Assembly: GCF_002920575.1 (NCBI RefSeq)
Contig: NZ_PQSQ01000001.1
Location: forward strand, 62,001 to 126,000
Reading direction: 5' to 3'
Origin: Streptomyces sp. Ru73
Lineage (GTDB): Bacteria > Actinomycetota > Actinomycetes > Streptomycetales > Streptomycetaceae
DNA: 64,000 nucleotides
A model generated the notes under the pieces. The model was given only the letters and a program-made list of their open reading frames with translations. It made no database searches and had not been told where the DNA came from. Positions 8,917 to 20,300 of this stretch are shown one piece after another (within the stretch, counting starts at the first letter, position 1; the number at the start of each line of letters is the position of its first letter). A program made the position numbers and the translations under genes.

Positions 8917-9420
8917 TCAGTAGGCGATGCGGTCCGCCTTGGCCAGCCACGCGTCGAACGGGGCCGTGCGGTTGGGCAGGTCCAGGCGCTGGACCGCCAT
9001 CGGCCACTCCGAGGAGGGCTTCTTCTCGAACAGGTCGTAGAACTTGCGGTCGTCGAAGCCGGCCACCGCCGCGTCGTGCCGGTCGGCAGCGAAGACGATC
9101 CGGTCGACGCGTGCCCACAGCGAGGACGACAGGCACATCGGGCACGGCTCGCACGAGGTGACCAGGGTGCAGCCTTCGAGCGAGAAGGTGTTCAGCGCCC
9201 GGCAGGCGGCGCGCAGCGCGGTGACCTCGGCGTGCGCCACGGGGTCCAGGGTCGCGGTGACCTGGTTGTTGCCGGTGGCGACGACCTCGCCGCCCTTGGC
9301 GACCAGAGCGCCGAAGGGGCCGCCGCCGTTGGCCACGCTGGCGGTCGCCAGTTCGATCGCCTGCTGCATCCAGGTGTTCTCGAGGTCCTGGACGCTGGGC
9401 TCCTGGGCGTGAACGGTCAT
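8917..9420 (-). CDS. Guanine deaminase-type nucleoside/base deaminase
   Basis: A 167-residue zinc-dependent deaminase of the cytidine deaminase fold, starting at ATG 9420 behind GAAGGAG. The zinc site is clear: HAEVTAL (His and catalytic Glu), then SCEPCPMC (PCxxC). The segment GGGPFGALV near residue 32 and the C-terminal FDDRKFYDLFE region resemble bacterial guanine deaminases. It would convert guanine to xanthine in the cytoplasm, which suits its position beside the xanthine dehydrogenase operon on the same strand. Other purine or pterin bases cannot be excluded as substrate. Confidence 0.8.
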   Translation of the reverse strand: MTVHAQEPSVQDLENTWMQQAIELATASVANGGGPFGALVAKGGEVVATGNNQVTATLDPVAHAEVTALRAACRALNTFSLEGCTLVTSCEPCPMCLSSSLWARVDRIVFAADRHDAAVAGFDDRKFYDLFEKKPSSEWPMAVQRLDLPNRTAPFDAWLAKADRIAY

Positions 9421-10005
9421 GGTGGTGCTCCTTCGCTGAGAGCGGGGTGGTGGGTGTGGGATGCCGGTGCGGGGCAGGCCGCCGCGTACGGGACGAGGCA
9501 GCCGGACGGGGCAGTCGGTTTCCGTGCTGAGGGGAAGCAGGTCAGGGCGTCGGCGGGGGAGTGGACGAGGGGTGCCGGCGGGAGGAACGGCTCGCGGTGT
9601 GGGCGAGGATGCTGCGGTGACCCATGGCTTTCCCCCGTGTGCGGCAAGGTGTCGGAAAGGCCGAGCAGGGCGGCGGCCCGAGGGCGGCGTGTGCCCGAGC
9701 TTGATGGCACGTGCCCTGCGACGGCGTAACTGGCGATAAGTACACCGCCGGCCGACCGGGTCCAGCCAGGCATGGAAGGCATGAAAGCGCGCGTCCGCCG
9801 GAACGCGATCTTCGTCGTTTCCTACGAGAGCCGCACCGGCTCCGGGACGTCGGGAAACCCCACTGAGCGCGGATGCCCGGTCGCCTGCGTGCGGACACAC
9901 GAAACGGCCATCGCACGGCTCCCGGGCCGGTGGAGGCCGGGGCCGGCGCGATGGCCGTCGTCGTCGGTCGGTGTGATCGGGGCGGAGGCCGCCCGCCGGC
10001 ACCGC
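9421..10005. other. Gene-free stretch between the deaminase and xdhC
   Basis: No supportable coding frame; the open frames here are Pro/Arg-rich artefacts of GC bias. It should hold the promoter of the deaminase (right-hand side, minus strand) and the end of the xdh transcript. An 11-bp inverted repeat at 9904-9958 is the only structure I see. Confidence 0.6.
9904..9958 (-). terminator. Possible terminator of the xdh operon
   Basis: ACGGCCATCGC (9904-9914) pairs with GCGATGGCCGT (9948-9958). The 33-base interior is itself GC-rich and can fold. It lies about 50 bases downstream of the xdhC stop. There is no T-run, as is usual for Streptomyces terminators. Confidence 0.45.
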
Positions 10006-10819
10006 TCAGCGGCGGTCCCGCTCGAAGGTCAGGAGCAGGTCCGCCGCGACGCTGACCGCGATGGTGGCGGGTTCCTTGCCGGTGATCTCCGGGAGGCCGA
10101 TCGGGGTCTTGATCCGGTCGATGGTGGCGTCGTCGTGGCCGCCCTCGGTGGCCAGGCGCTTGCGGAACCGTGCCCACTTGGCCGCCGAGCCGATCAGCCC
10201 GATCGAGCCGAGCCCGGGAGTGCGCAGGGCGGCGTCGCACAGCGCGGCGTCCTCGGCGTGGTCATGGGTCATGATCAGCACGTGGGTGCCGGGGGCCAGC
10301 TCCTCCAGTACTTCCTCCGGCAGCAGCGGGGTGTGGTGCACGTGCACCTGTGCCACCGCGTCCCCGACGACCGCAGCGAGGCGCTCGTCCGTGAGCATGT
10401 CGGGCCGGGTGTCGATCAGGTGCAGGTCGAGGTCGTGGCGGGCCAGGATGCGGGCCAGCTCGAAGCCGACGTGCCCGACGCCGAAGACCGCCACCGCCGG
10501 GACCAGCGGCAGCGGTTCCAGCAGGACGTTGACGGTGCCGCCGCAGCACTGCACGCCGTGCTGGTTGCTGACCTTGTCGTTGAGGGCGAAGTCCATCAGC
10601 TCGGCCTCCGGGGCCGGGGCGGCGAGCAGCTCGCGCGCCCGGTCGATCGCGACGGCCTCGATGTTGCCGCCGCCGATCGAACCCCACGTCTCGGTCCGGC
10701 CCACCACGAGTTTGGCGCCGGCCTTGCGGGGCGCATGACCGCGCACGGTCGCGACGGTCACGAGCACGCCGGGTTCCCGGCGGGCCCGCAACCGCGCGAC
10801 CGCGGCCACCCAGCTCATG

Positions 10820-10827
<8 letters not shown>
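10006..10827 (-). CDS. xdhC: Xanthine dehydrogenase accessory protein XdhC
   Basis: This 273-residue XdhC/CoxI-family protein binds molybdenum cofactor, promotes its sulfuration and inserts it into the molybdopterin subunit. The N-terminal XdhC_CoxI region holds GSIGGGNIEAVAI; the middle Rossmann-type domain has VFGVGHVGFELARIL and LIDTRPDML. QCCGGTVNVLLEP is the conserved Cys-Gly segment. The start overlaps the xdhB stop by 8 bases (an internal ATG at 10818 is an alternative), so it is the last gene of xdhABC. Its presence indicates the enzyme is a molybdenum hydroxylase that needs maturation. Confidence 0.9.
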
Positions 10828-14718
<3,891 letters not shown>

Positions 14719-14950
14719 GGCAGATCCTCATTTCGGTGCGCGGTCGACATGACTGTACTGGTCGCCATTTCAGGAGCTTTCTCTTTTTCGATGGCACAGC
14801 TCAAGAACCCGCGGCACGGAGAGGCACAATCCGGAAATCCGCAGCGGAATGCGGGACGGGTACGGAAATGCGCGGCGTGCGTCAGCACGCGGGAAGTGCC
14901 GCAGGCAGTGACAGACGGAAAAGCGCCGGGGCCGCTAACGGGCACGCCGG

Positions 14951-14971
14951 AAAAAGGGCTGCTCAGCAGCC
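14951..14971 (-). terminator. Intrinsic-terminator-like hairpin in the xdh leader
   Basis: On the minus strand GGCTGCTGAGCAGCC is palindromic and is followed after one C by TTTTT, rare in this GC-rich genome. The stop codon of the leader peptide lies inside the hairpin. The arrangement resembles a transcription attenuator in front of xdhABC, about 230 bases upstream of xdhA. Confidence 0.55.
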
Positions 14972-15040
14972 GTGTGCAACACGACCCGGGACCCAGGCGG
15001 TCCGGAGAGCGAGGCGATGCAGGTCGAAGCTGGTCGACAT
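14963..15040 (-). CDS. Putative 25-residue leader peptide of the xdh operon
   Basis: Starts at ATG 15040 directly behind an almost perfect ribosome site (AAAGGAGGCGACGTCGA). It encodes MSTSFDLHRLALRTAWVPGR plus VAHGC and stops at 14963, within the terminator-like hairpin. A promoter-like pair lies about 45 bases upstream. The strong ribosome site for so short a frame, and the stop within a hairpin, suggest a regulatory peptide rather than a functional protein. Which amino acid or ligand would be sensed is not evident from its sequence; there is no obvious run of one residue. Confidence 0.5.
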   Translation of the reverse strand: MSTSFDLHRLALRTAWVPGRVAHGC

Positions 15041-15083
15041 TCGACGTCGCCTCCTTTCCACAGCTCATGAGTCGGTGCACTTG

Positions 15084-15113
15084 ACGCTACGATGCCGCAG
15101 ATACCGCGGTCAA
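15084..15113 (-). promoter_or_regulatory. Candidate promoter for the leader peptide and xdhABC
   Basis: On the minus strand TTGACC (15113-15108) and TAGCGT (15089-15084) are spaced 18 bases, close to the vegetative consensus. Transcription would begin near 15077, about 37 bases before the leader peptide ATG. Confidence 0.45.
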
Positions 15114-15215
15114 GACCCTGCGGCGGTTTACGGGGACACCGATGGGGACGGAGTCCCGGACACCCCGGCGGGCCATTCCGTCATGTCCGGCGGAGCAGCG
15201 CCTACGTTGGGGCGT

Positions 15216-16301
15216 ATGACGGACTACGTACCTCTCGGCAACTCCGGCCTGAAGGTGTCGCGCTTCGCCCTCGGCACCCTCACCGCGGGGAACGACCCGC
15301 AGTTCGCGCAGATGGCCGGGCTGGACGCCGATGACTACCGGCGGCTGTTCGACATCGCCTTCGACCACGGGGTGAACCTCGTGGACACGGCGAACATGTA
15401 CTCCTTCGGGCAGGCCGAGGAGATCACCGCACAGGCCCTCGAGGGGCGCCGCGACGACATCGTGCTGACCTCCAAGGTGCGGATGCCGCTCGGCGACGGC
15501 CCGAACGACGGCGGCGCGAGCCGCCAGCACATCCTCCGCGAGGTCGAGAACAGCCTGCGGAGGCTGCGCACCGACCATCTGGACCTGCTCTACACGCACC
15601 AGTGGGACGGCGTCACGCCCGTCGAGGAGACGCTCGCCGCGCTGGACACCCTGGTGCGCGACGGCAAGGTCCGCTACCTCGGCACCTCCAACTACAGCGC
15701 CTGGCAGCTCAGCAAGACCGTGTACACCGCGCGGGCCCTCGGGCTGACGGCACCCGTCGTCCAGCAGATGTACTACACGCCGGAGGCCCGCGAGATCGAG
15801 TACGAGATCCTGCCGGCGGCCCGCGACCTCGGCATCGGCACCTTCGTGTGGAGCCCCCTCGGCGAGGGCCTGCTCACCGGGAAAGTACGGCGCGGCCAGG
15901 AGACGCCGCGCACCACCCGGCAGGGCACCGACTGGCCGGAGCCGCACGTCACCGACTGGAGCCGCGCCTACGACATCATCGACGCGTTCGACGGCATCGC
16001 CCGGGAGCGCGGGGTCTCCGTGCCCCGCGTCGTGCTCGCCTGGCTCCTGGGGCGCCCCGGCATCACCGGCATCGTCCTCGGGGCCCGCACCGAGGACCAG
16101 TTGCGGGACAACCTCGCGGCCGCTGAGCTGGAGCTGTCCGAGGAGGAGCGCGACACCCTCACGCGCGTCTCGCAGCTGCCGGCCTACTACCCGTGGTGGC
16201 ACCGGGTCCTCAACGCCTCCGACCGGCCCGACCCGGCCGAGGAGCCCTACCTGACGGAGTTCCGTGCGTATATGCCCGGTGGCGGGGACAGCGCTTCCTG
16301 A
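15216..16301 (+). CDS. Aldo/keto reductase
   Basis: A 361-residue NADPH-dependent reductase of the AKR superfamily, TIM barrel, cytoplasmic. The tetrad is visible: Asp in NLVDTANMY, Tyr in the same segment, Lys in LTSKVRMP and His in LLYTHQWD. NADPH-binding elements such as GIVLGARTEDQL near the C terminus fit the YajO/AKR11-13-like bacterial group. ATG 15216 opens the family-like sequence (DYVPLGNSGLKVSRF); a longer in-frame extension to 14736 has no resemblance and crosses the xdh leader. Divergent from xdhABC. Substrate unknown. Confidence 0.9.
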   Translation: MTDYVPLGNSGLKVSRFALGTLTAGNDPQFAQMAGLDADDYRRLFDIAFDHGVNLVDTANMYSFGQAEEITAQALEGRRDDIVLTSKVRMPLGDGPNDGGASRQHILREVENSLRRLRTDHLDLLYTHQWDGVTPVEETLAALDTLVRDGKVRYLGTSNYSAWQLSKTVYTARALGLTAPVVQQMYYTPEAREIEYEILPAARDLGIGTFVWSPLGEGLLTGKVRRGQETPRTTRQGTDWPEPHVTDWSRAYDIIDAFDGIARERGVSVPRVVLAWLLGRPGITGIVLGARTEDQLRDNLAAAELELSEEERDTLTRVSQLPAYYPWWHRVLNASDRPDPAEEPYLTEFRAYMPGGGDSAS

Positions 16302-16427
16302 CGCCTCCCGGCGCGCGTCACCCGGATGGCGGAACGCCGCCGTCCGGCGCGCCGTTCGCATGGCCCCCGTACCGAGCCCGGTGGAGCGCGGCCGTTTCGG
16401 CCGGGGGCGTGCGGTAACCCACGACGT

Positions 16428-17561
16428 ATGGCACGGATATCGCGACCGGGGGGCCGGGAGGGCCCCGCCCGCCGCCCCGCGGACGGTCCCGGGGAGCAGT
16501 CCGCCCGGGTGCCGGGGGCACGGCGGGAGGCAGGTGCGGGACCGGCACAGGGGCCGGGACGGGACACGGGTCCGGGACCGGACCCGCTCGTCAAGCGGAA
16601 GCAGCCCGACGAGCTGACCGACCTGCCGAAGAAGTCCTGGTGGGAAGTGCTGCGCGGCACGGTCAAGGAGGTCAAGGGCGACGAACTGACCGACCGCGCC
16701 GCAGCGCTGACGTACTACGGGGTGCTCTCGCTGTTCCCCGCGCTGCTCGTCCTCGTCTCACTGCTGGGCCTGGTGGGGGAGTCGGCCGGCCGCAAGGTGG
16801 TGGCCACGCTCCAGCAACTGGCCCCCGCGTCCGTACGGCACATCATCAGTGACGCGGTGCAGCAGCTGCAGGGGAACGCCGGGGTCGGCTCGCTCGTGGC
16901 GGTGGTCGGCCTGCTGGCCGGCGTCTGGACGGCCTCGGGCTACGTGGCGGCGTTCATGCGCAGCTCGAACGTCGTGTACGACATGGCCGAGGGCCGCCCG
17001 CTGTGGAAGGTGCTGCTCGAGCGGCTGGGCCTTACGGTGGTACTGATGTTGCTGGCGCTGCTCAGCGCGCTCATCGTGGTGTTCACCGGCGGGATCGCGC
17101 AGCAGGTCGGCGACGCGCTGGGCATCGGCTCCGCCGCGCTGACGGTGTGGTCGATCGCGAAGTGGCCGGTGCTGGTCATCCTGGTCACGACGATGATCGC
17201 GTTCCTCTACTGGGGCGCGCCCAACGTCAAGGGCCGCGGCCTGCGGTGGGTGACCCCGGGCAGCTTCCTGGCCCTGGTCATCTGGATGGTCGCCTCCGCG
17301 GGCTTCGCGGTGTACGTCGGGAACTTCTCCTCCTACAACAAGACCTACGGCACCCTGGCCGGCGTGATCATCTTCCTCGTCTGGCTGTGGATCACGAACC
17401 TCGCCATCCTGCTCGGCCTGGAATTCGACGCCGAACTGGCCCGGGCGCGGGCCGCCGCCGGCGGCCACCCCGGCACGGACGAGCCGTACGCCGAGCCGCG
17501 CGACACCACCGCGTGGACCGAGGAGCAACGCCGGCGGGCCGAGCAGCCGGGAGAAATGTGA
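16428..17561 (+). CDS. YihY/BrkB-family inner membrane protein
   Basis: A 377-residue integral membrane protein. A charged, Arg/Gly-rich cytoplasmic N terminus of about 55 residues precedes the family core: WWEVLRGTVKEVKGDELTDR, AAALTYYGVLSLFPALL, then helices to about residue 340, including ASGYVAAFMRSSN and FLVWLWITNLAILLGLEFDAEL. The C-terminal 45 residues are hydrophilic. The family was once annotated as ribonuclease BN; that role is not supported. Often next to holin-X, DUF3618 and DUF4235 genes in Streptomyces, as here. Start placed at ATG 16428 rather than the longer frame. Confidence 0.88.
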   Translation: MARISRPGGREGPARRPADGPGEQSARVPGARREAGAGPAQGPGRDTGPGPDPLVKRKQPDELTDLPKKSWWEVLRGTVKEVKGDELTDRAAALTYYGVLSLFPALLVLVSLLGLVGESAGRKVVATLQQLAPASVRHIISDAVQQLQGNAGVGSLVAVVGLLAGVWTASGYVAAFMRSSNVVYDMAEGRPLWKVLLERLGLTVVLMLLALLSALIVVFTGGIAQQVGDALGIGSAALTVWSIAKWPVLVILVTTMIAFLYWGAPNVKGRGLRWVTPGSFLALVIWMVASAGFAVYVGNFSSYNKTYGTLAGVIIFLVWLWITNLAILLGLEFDAELARARAAAGGHPGTDEPYAEPRDTTAWTEEQRRRAEQPGEM

Positions 17562-17601
17562 GCGGCACGGAACGCGGCCACGGAAAGGCAGTTGATCGGT
17601 G

Positions 17602-18054
17602 ATGAGTACTTCTGAGGACCGGACGGTACGGACCCGTACGCACCCTGTCACGGCCTCGCGACCGCAGCAGCACGACGAATCGGTGGGCGAGCTGGTCTCC
17701 CGCGCCTCGCAGCAGCTCTCCCAGCTGGTACGCGAGGAAATGCAGCTGGCGCGCGCCGAGATGGTGCAGAAGGGCAAACGGTTCGGCATCGGCGGCGGGC
17801 TGTTCGGCGGGGCCGGCGTGACCGGCTTCCTGGCGCTCCAGGCACTGATGATCACCGCGATCGCCGCCCTCGCGCTGGCCCTGCCGGTCTGGGCGGCGGC
17901 CCTGATCGTCACCGGCGTCCTCCTGGTACTCGCCGGGATCATGGCGCTGATCGGCAAGAAGCAGGTCGCCCGCGCCACCCCGCCGACGCCGGAACAGGCG
18001 ATCGCGGGGGTCAAGGCGGACCTCGCCGAGGTGAAGGAGAAGGCCCACCGATGA
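17602..18054 (+). CDS. Actinobacterial holin-X/phage holin family membrane protein
   Basis: About 150 residues; ATG 17602, or the adjacent GTG 17599. An N-terminal amphipathic segment (ESVGELVSRASQQLSQLV, REEMQLARAEM) is followed by two hydrophobic helices at about residues 70-95 and 98-118, then a charged tail. This is the actinobacterial holin-X arrangement. Despite the name these are chromosomal envelope proteins with no shown lytic role. Four-base overlap with the next gene indicates coupling. Confidence 0.85.
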   Translation: MSTSEDRTVRTRTHPVTASRPQQHDESVGELVSRASQQLSQLVREEMQLARAEMVQKGKRFGIGGGLFGGAGVTGFLALQALMITAIAALALALPVWAAALIVTGVLLVLAGIMALIGKKQVARATPPTPEQAIAGVKADLAEVKEKAHR

Positions 18055-18533
18055 CCACTGAATCCCAGTCCCGGGGCAGGAAAGAGTCCGAGTCCCTCAC
18101 GCCGGAACAGCTGCGGGAGCGGGTCGAGCACACCCGCGAGGAGCTGGGCCGGACGGTGGAGGAGCTGGCCGCCAAGGCGGACGTGAAGGCCCGGGCGAAG
18201 GAGAAGGCCGGGGCGGCGAAGGCCAGGGTGCGCGGCGCCGTCGTGCACTCGCGCGCGAAGGCGCAGGACGAGGCGGCCCACGTGTCGGCGCGCAGTTCCG
18301 TTCCGGCGCTGGCCGTGGCGGCCACCGCGGCCGTCGTCATCTGGCTGCAGGTCCGCCGGCACGGCCGCGGCGGCACGGGCAAGCCCGTACGGGCCCGCAC
18401 CGTGGCCGGGGCCCGCACCGCGGTCCGGCCGAAGCCCCGCACGGTGGCCAGGGTCCGTACCGCGGTCCGGCCGAAGCCGCGGACCGTGGCCAGGGCCCGC
18501 CGCTGTGCCGCCCGTACCAGGAGGTTCCGATGA
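18051..18533 (+). CDS. DUF3618 protein with a repeated Arg-rich tail
   Basis: A 160-residue protein. Residues ~15-50 hold the DUF3618 signature (LTPEQLRERVEHTREELG, then VEELAAKADVKARAKEKA), a charged helix, followed by one membrane helix (~85-102). The tail is basic and built from a 14-residue repeat (RTVA..RTAVRPKP) encoded by a 42-bp DNA repeat, unusual for the family. It probably lies at the inner membrane face, and the basic tail may contact nucleic acid or phospholipid. Overlaps both neighbours by 4 bases, so it is part of a holin-X/DUF3618/DUF4235 operon. Confidence 0.85.
   Translation: MTTESQSRGRKESESLTPEQLRERVEHTREELGRTVEELAAKADVKARAKEKAGAAKARVRGAVVHSRAKAQDEAAHVSARSSVPALAVAATAAVVIWLQVRRHGRGGTGKPVRARTVAGARTAVRPKPRTVARVRTAVRPKPRTVARARRCAARTRRFR
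18396..18521 (+). repeat. 42-bp tandem repeat in the DUF3618 gene
   Basis: Units at 18396-18437, 18438-18479 and a diverged 18480-18521. The period is 14 codons, so copy number can change without frameshift. The first two units differ at only a few positions. Confidence 0.8.
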
Positions 18534-18796
18534 ACGCAGCGAAGATCCTGTACACGCCGGTGGGCGTGGCACTGGGCGTCGCCGGCGGCATGATCGCCGG
18601 GGCGATCTTCAAGCAGACGTGGAAGCGGCTCGGGCACGAGGGGGACACCCCGAGCGCCAGAGACGAGGACCGCAGCTGGAACGAAGTCCTGCTGGCGGCG
18701 GCGCTGCAGGGCGCCATCTTCGCCGTGGTCAAGGCGGCCATGGACCGCAGCGGCGCCACCGCGACGCGCCGCCTGACCGGAACCTGGCCCGGCTGA
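18530..18796 (+). CDS. DUF4235 small membrane protein
   Basis: An 88-residue protein starting at ATG 18530, overlapping the previous stop (ATGA). Helix 1 is LYTPVGVALGVAGGMIAGAI; then FKQTWKRLG, an acidic loop, and helix 2 around EVLLAAALQGAIFAVVKAA, which end in the DUF4235-typical DRSGATATRRLTG. Third gene of the operon. Function unknown for the family. Confidence 0.85.
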   Translation: MNAAKILYTPVGVALGVAGGMIAGAIFKQTWKRLGHEGDTPSARDEDRSWNEVLLAAALQGAIFAVVKAAMDRSGATATRRLTGTWPG

Positions 18797-18810
18797 GAGC
18801 CCCGCCCACG

Positions 18811-18852
18811 GGACACCGCGCACGGGACACCGCGCACGGGACACCGCGCACG
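18811..18852. repeat. 14-bp tandem repeat, three perfect copies
   Basis: GGACACCGCGCACG is repeated three times without a mismatch in the intergenic space after the DUF4235 gene. Non-coding; possibly variable in copy number. Confidence 0.9.
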
Positions 18853-18858
18853 ACCGGA

Positions 18859-18889
18859 CGCCCCGCCCGGAGACCTTCCGGGCGGGGCG
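18859..18889. terminator. Bidirectional terminator hairpin
   Basis: CGCCCCGCCCGGA (18859-18871) and TTCCGGGCGGGGCG form a stem of about 12 pairs around a short loop, between convergent genes. It can serve both strands. Confidence 0.7.
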
Positions 18890-18920
18890 CCGCGCGTCCG
18901 CCGCCTCGCGGAGCAGGCGC

Positions 18921-19793
18921 TCACGCCTCGTCGAAGACCAGGTCCTCGGGGTCGTACCGCAGCCGGACCGTGTCGGGCGCGGTGATCTCCACGACGTTGT
19001 CCAGCCCGGTGTACCGCAGCTCGGACAGGACGAACAGCCGGTCGCCGTGCTGCTTCAGGAACAGCGGGAAGCCGTCCAGCGCGGGATCGCCGTCGTTGAG
19101 GACGAGATAGTCGGCCAGCCGCCGGAACAGCTTCGGGAGCACCACCACGTCGGTGGTGAGCGTCTTCAGCCCCGCCGTGAGCCGCGCCCCGCTCCGCGTA
19201 CGGTCCTCCGGCCACAGCCCCCGCCGGGCCGCCCGCGCCTCCTGGACGGCACGCGTCATCGCGTCCCGCAGCTCGGCGTAGAGCAGCCGGTAGTACGTCG
19301 GGTACGCCAGCCCCTGCGCGAGCTGGTGGTGGTTGGCCGTCCGCGCCAGCAGGTCCGTGCCGACCACCGCTTCCCGGCCGCTGGGCCCGGGCGGCGTGCC
19401 GCGGCCGGCCAGCGCCACGCACCGGCCGTACTTGTCGGCGGTCCTGGTCAGCACGTACCCGGCGACCTCGGCCGGCTCCGCGTCGCTGACCACGCCGCGC
19501 GCGTCCCGCGTCACCCGGGTGAACCCCAGCCAGCTGAGCAGTTCGGCGGCGGCCCCCTCGGCGAACACCGGCGGCTGGCGCAGCTGCGGGCCGTGCGGCA
19601 CGGTGTAGTGCGTCTCCAGGGCGTCGATGCCGTCCAGCCGCAGCTGCGCGGCGCCGGTCCGGTTCGTGCGCACCCGGTGCCGGCCGCCGACCAGCCGCCA
19701 TTCGTCCGGGTCAGCGGGCTGGAAGCGGACCGAATCGCCGTCCGGGCCGGCCCCCACTATCCGGTAGTGCCCCTCGATGACCAGCATGGCCAT
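18921..19793 (-). CDS. SNase-like (thermonuclease-fold) protein
   Basis: A 290-residue protein from ATG 19793, behind GGGGAGGCAGCC. The first ~175 residues look like an OB-fold staphylococcal-nuclease domain: DGDSVRFQPADPDEW, LRLDGIDALETHY, then ADKYGRCVALAGRG and an AVQEARAARRGLWPED segment typical of SNase ends. The last ~100 residues form an extra domain (GLKTLTTDVVVLPKLFRRLA) without a name. There is no signal peptide, so an intracellular role is likely. Catalytic Arg/Glu residues are not confidently placed, so nuclease activity is an inference. Confidence 0.7.
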   Translation of the reverse strand: MAMLVIEGHYRIVGAGPDGDSVRFQPADPDEWRLVGGRHRVRTNRTGAAQLRLDGIDALETHYTVPHGPQLRQPPVFAEGAAAELLSWLGFTRVTRDARGVVSDAEPAEVAGYVLTRTADKYGRCVALAGRGTPPGPSGREAVVGTDLLARTANHHQLAQGLAYPTYYRLLYAELRDAMTRAVQEARAARRGLWPEDRTRSGARLTAGLKTLTTDVVVLPKLFRRLADYLVLNDGDPALDGFPLFLKQHGDRLFVLSELRYTGLDNVVEITAPDTVRLRYDPEDLVFDEA

Positions 19794-19994
19794 GGCTGCC
19801 TCCCCGCGCCGCCCCCGCCGGGCGGCCCTGAGTCCGGCGTATACCTGGCGCGGTGCGCCGACAAGGGCCGGATCGGGCCCTCCCGGCCCGCCGCGCCGGG
19901 ATGCGGGGCGGCGGGAGAGCTGGTTCGCTGGGAGGGCCGCGTTTTCCCGGACGCGGCGCCTCGGACGGGTGTCTCGGACCCACAAGGAGTGATC

Positions 19995-20186
19995 ATGGGC
20001 ATGGACGGCGAGGTCGGCGGCCGGATCCGGCAGATGCGGGACAAGGCCAAGGAGCTCTCGGAGGCCGCGGAGCGGTCCAGCGACCCGCAGGACCGCGAAC
20101 GGCTCAAGGAGAAGGCCCGCAAGCTGCAGAGCCAGGCGGAGCAGGAGTCGAGCATGGGCAGCGGGGACATCTTCCCGATGGAGTGA
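19995..20186 (+). CDS. Small coiled-coil protein, DUF6381-like
   Basis: 63 residues from ATG 19995 behind AAGGAGTGATC. Nearly all is one charged helix (IRQMRDKAKELSEAAERSS, then DRERLKEKARKLQSQAEQES) with a short acidic end, GDIFPME. Small highly charged proteins of this kind are common in Streptomyces (I believe DUF6381). Stand-alone gene divergent from the SNase-like gene. Function unknown. Confidence 0.7.
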   Translation: MGMDGEVGGRIRQMRDKAKELSEAAERSSDPQDRERLKEKARKLQSQAEQESSMGSGDIFPME

Positions 20187-20251
20187 CGGCCCGGCGCCGC
20201 GGCGGACGTCGGCCGGACCGGCGGGCCGCCGCCGCCATCCTCTACAGTCAC

Positions 20252-20281
20252 GTCCGTCCGCCACGCCCGTGGCGGACGGAC
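20252..20281 (+). promoter_or_regulatory. 14-bp stem-loop at the 5' end of the uppP transcript
   Basis: GTCCGTCCGCCACG and CGTGGCGGACGGAC pair around two bases. A -10-like TACAGT lies at 20243-20248, so the hairpin would form the very 5' end of the mRNA, 20 bases before the GTG start. It may stabilise the message or terminate read-through from the left. Confidence 0.4.
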
Positions 20282-20300
20282 ATTCTCGTGAGGGTGGAAC

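Noticed and set aside
9417..9782. 121-codon minus-strand frame upstream of the deaminase
   Set aside because: Pro/His/Ala-rich composition, no ribosome site, no family; overlaps the deaminase promoter.
14736..15215. N-terminal extension of the aldo/keto reductase to 14736
   Set aside because: The extension has no reductase resemblance and runs antisense through the xdh leader region.
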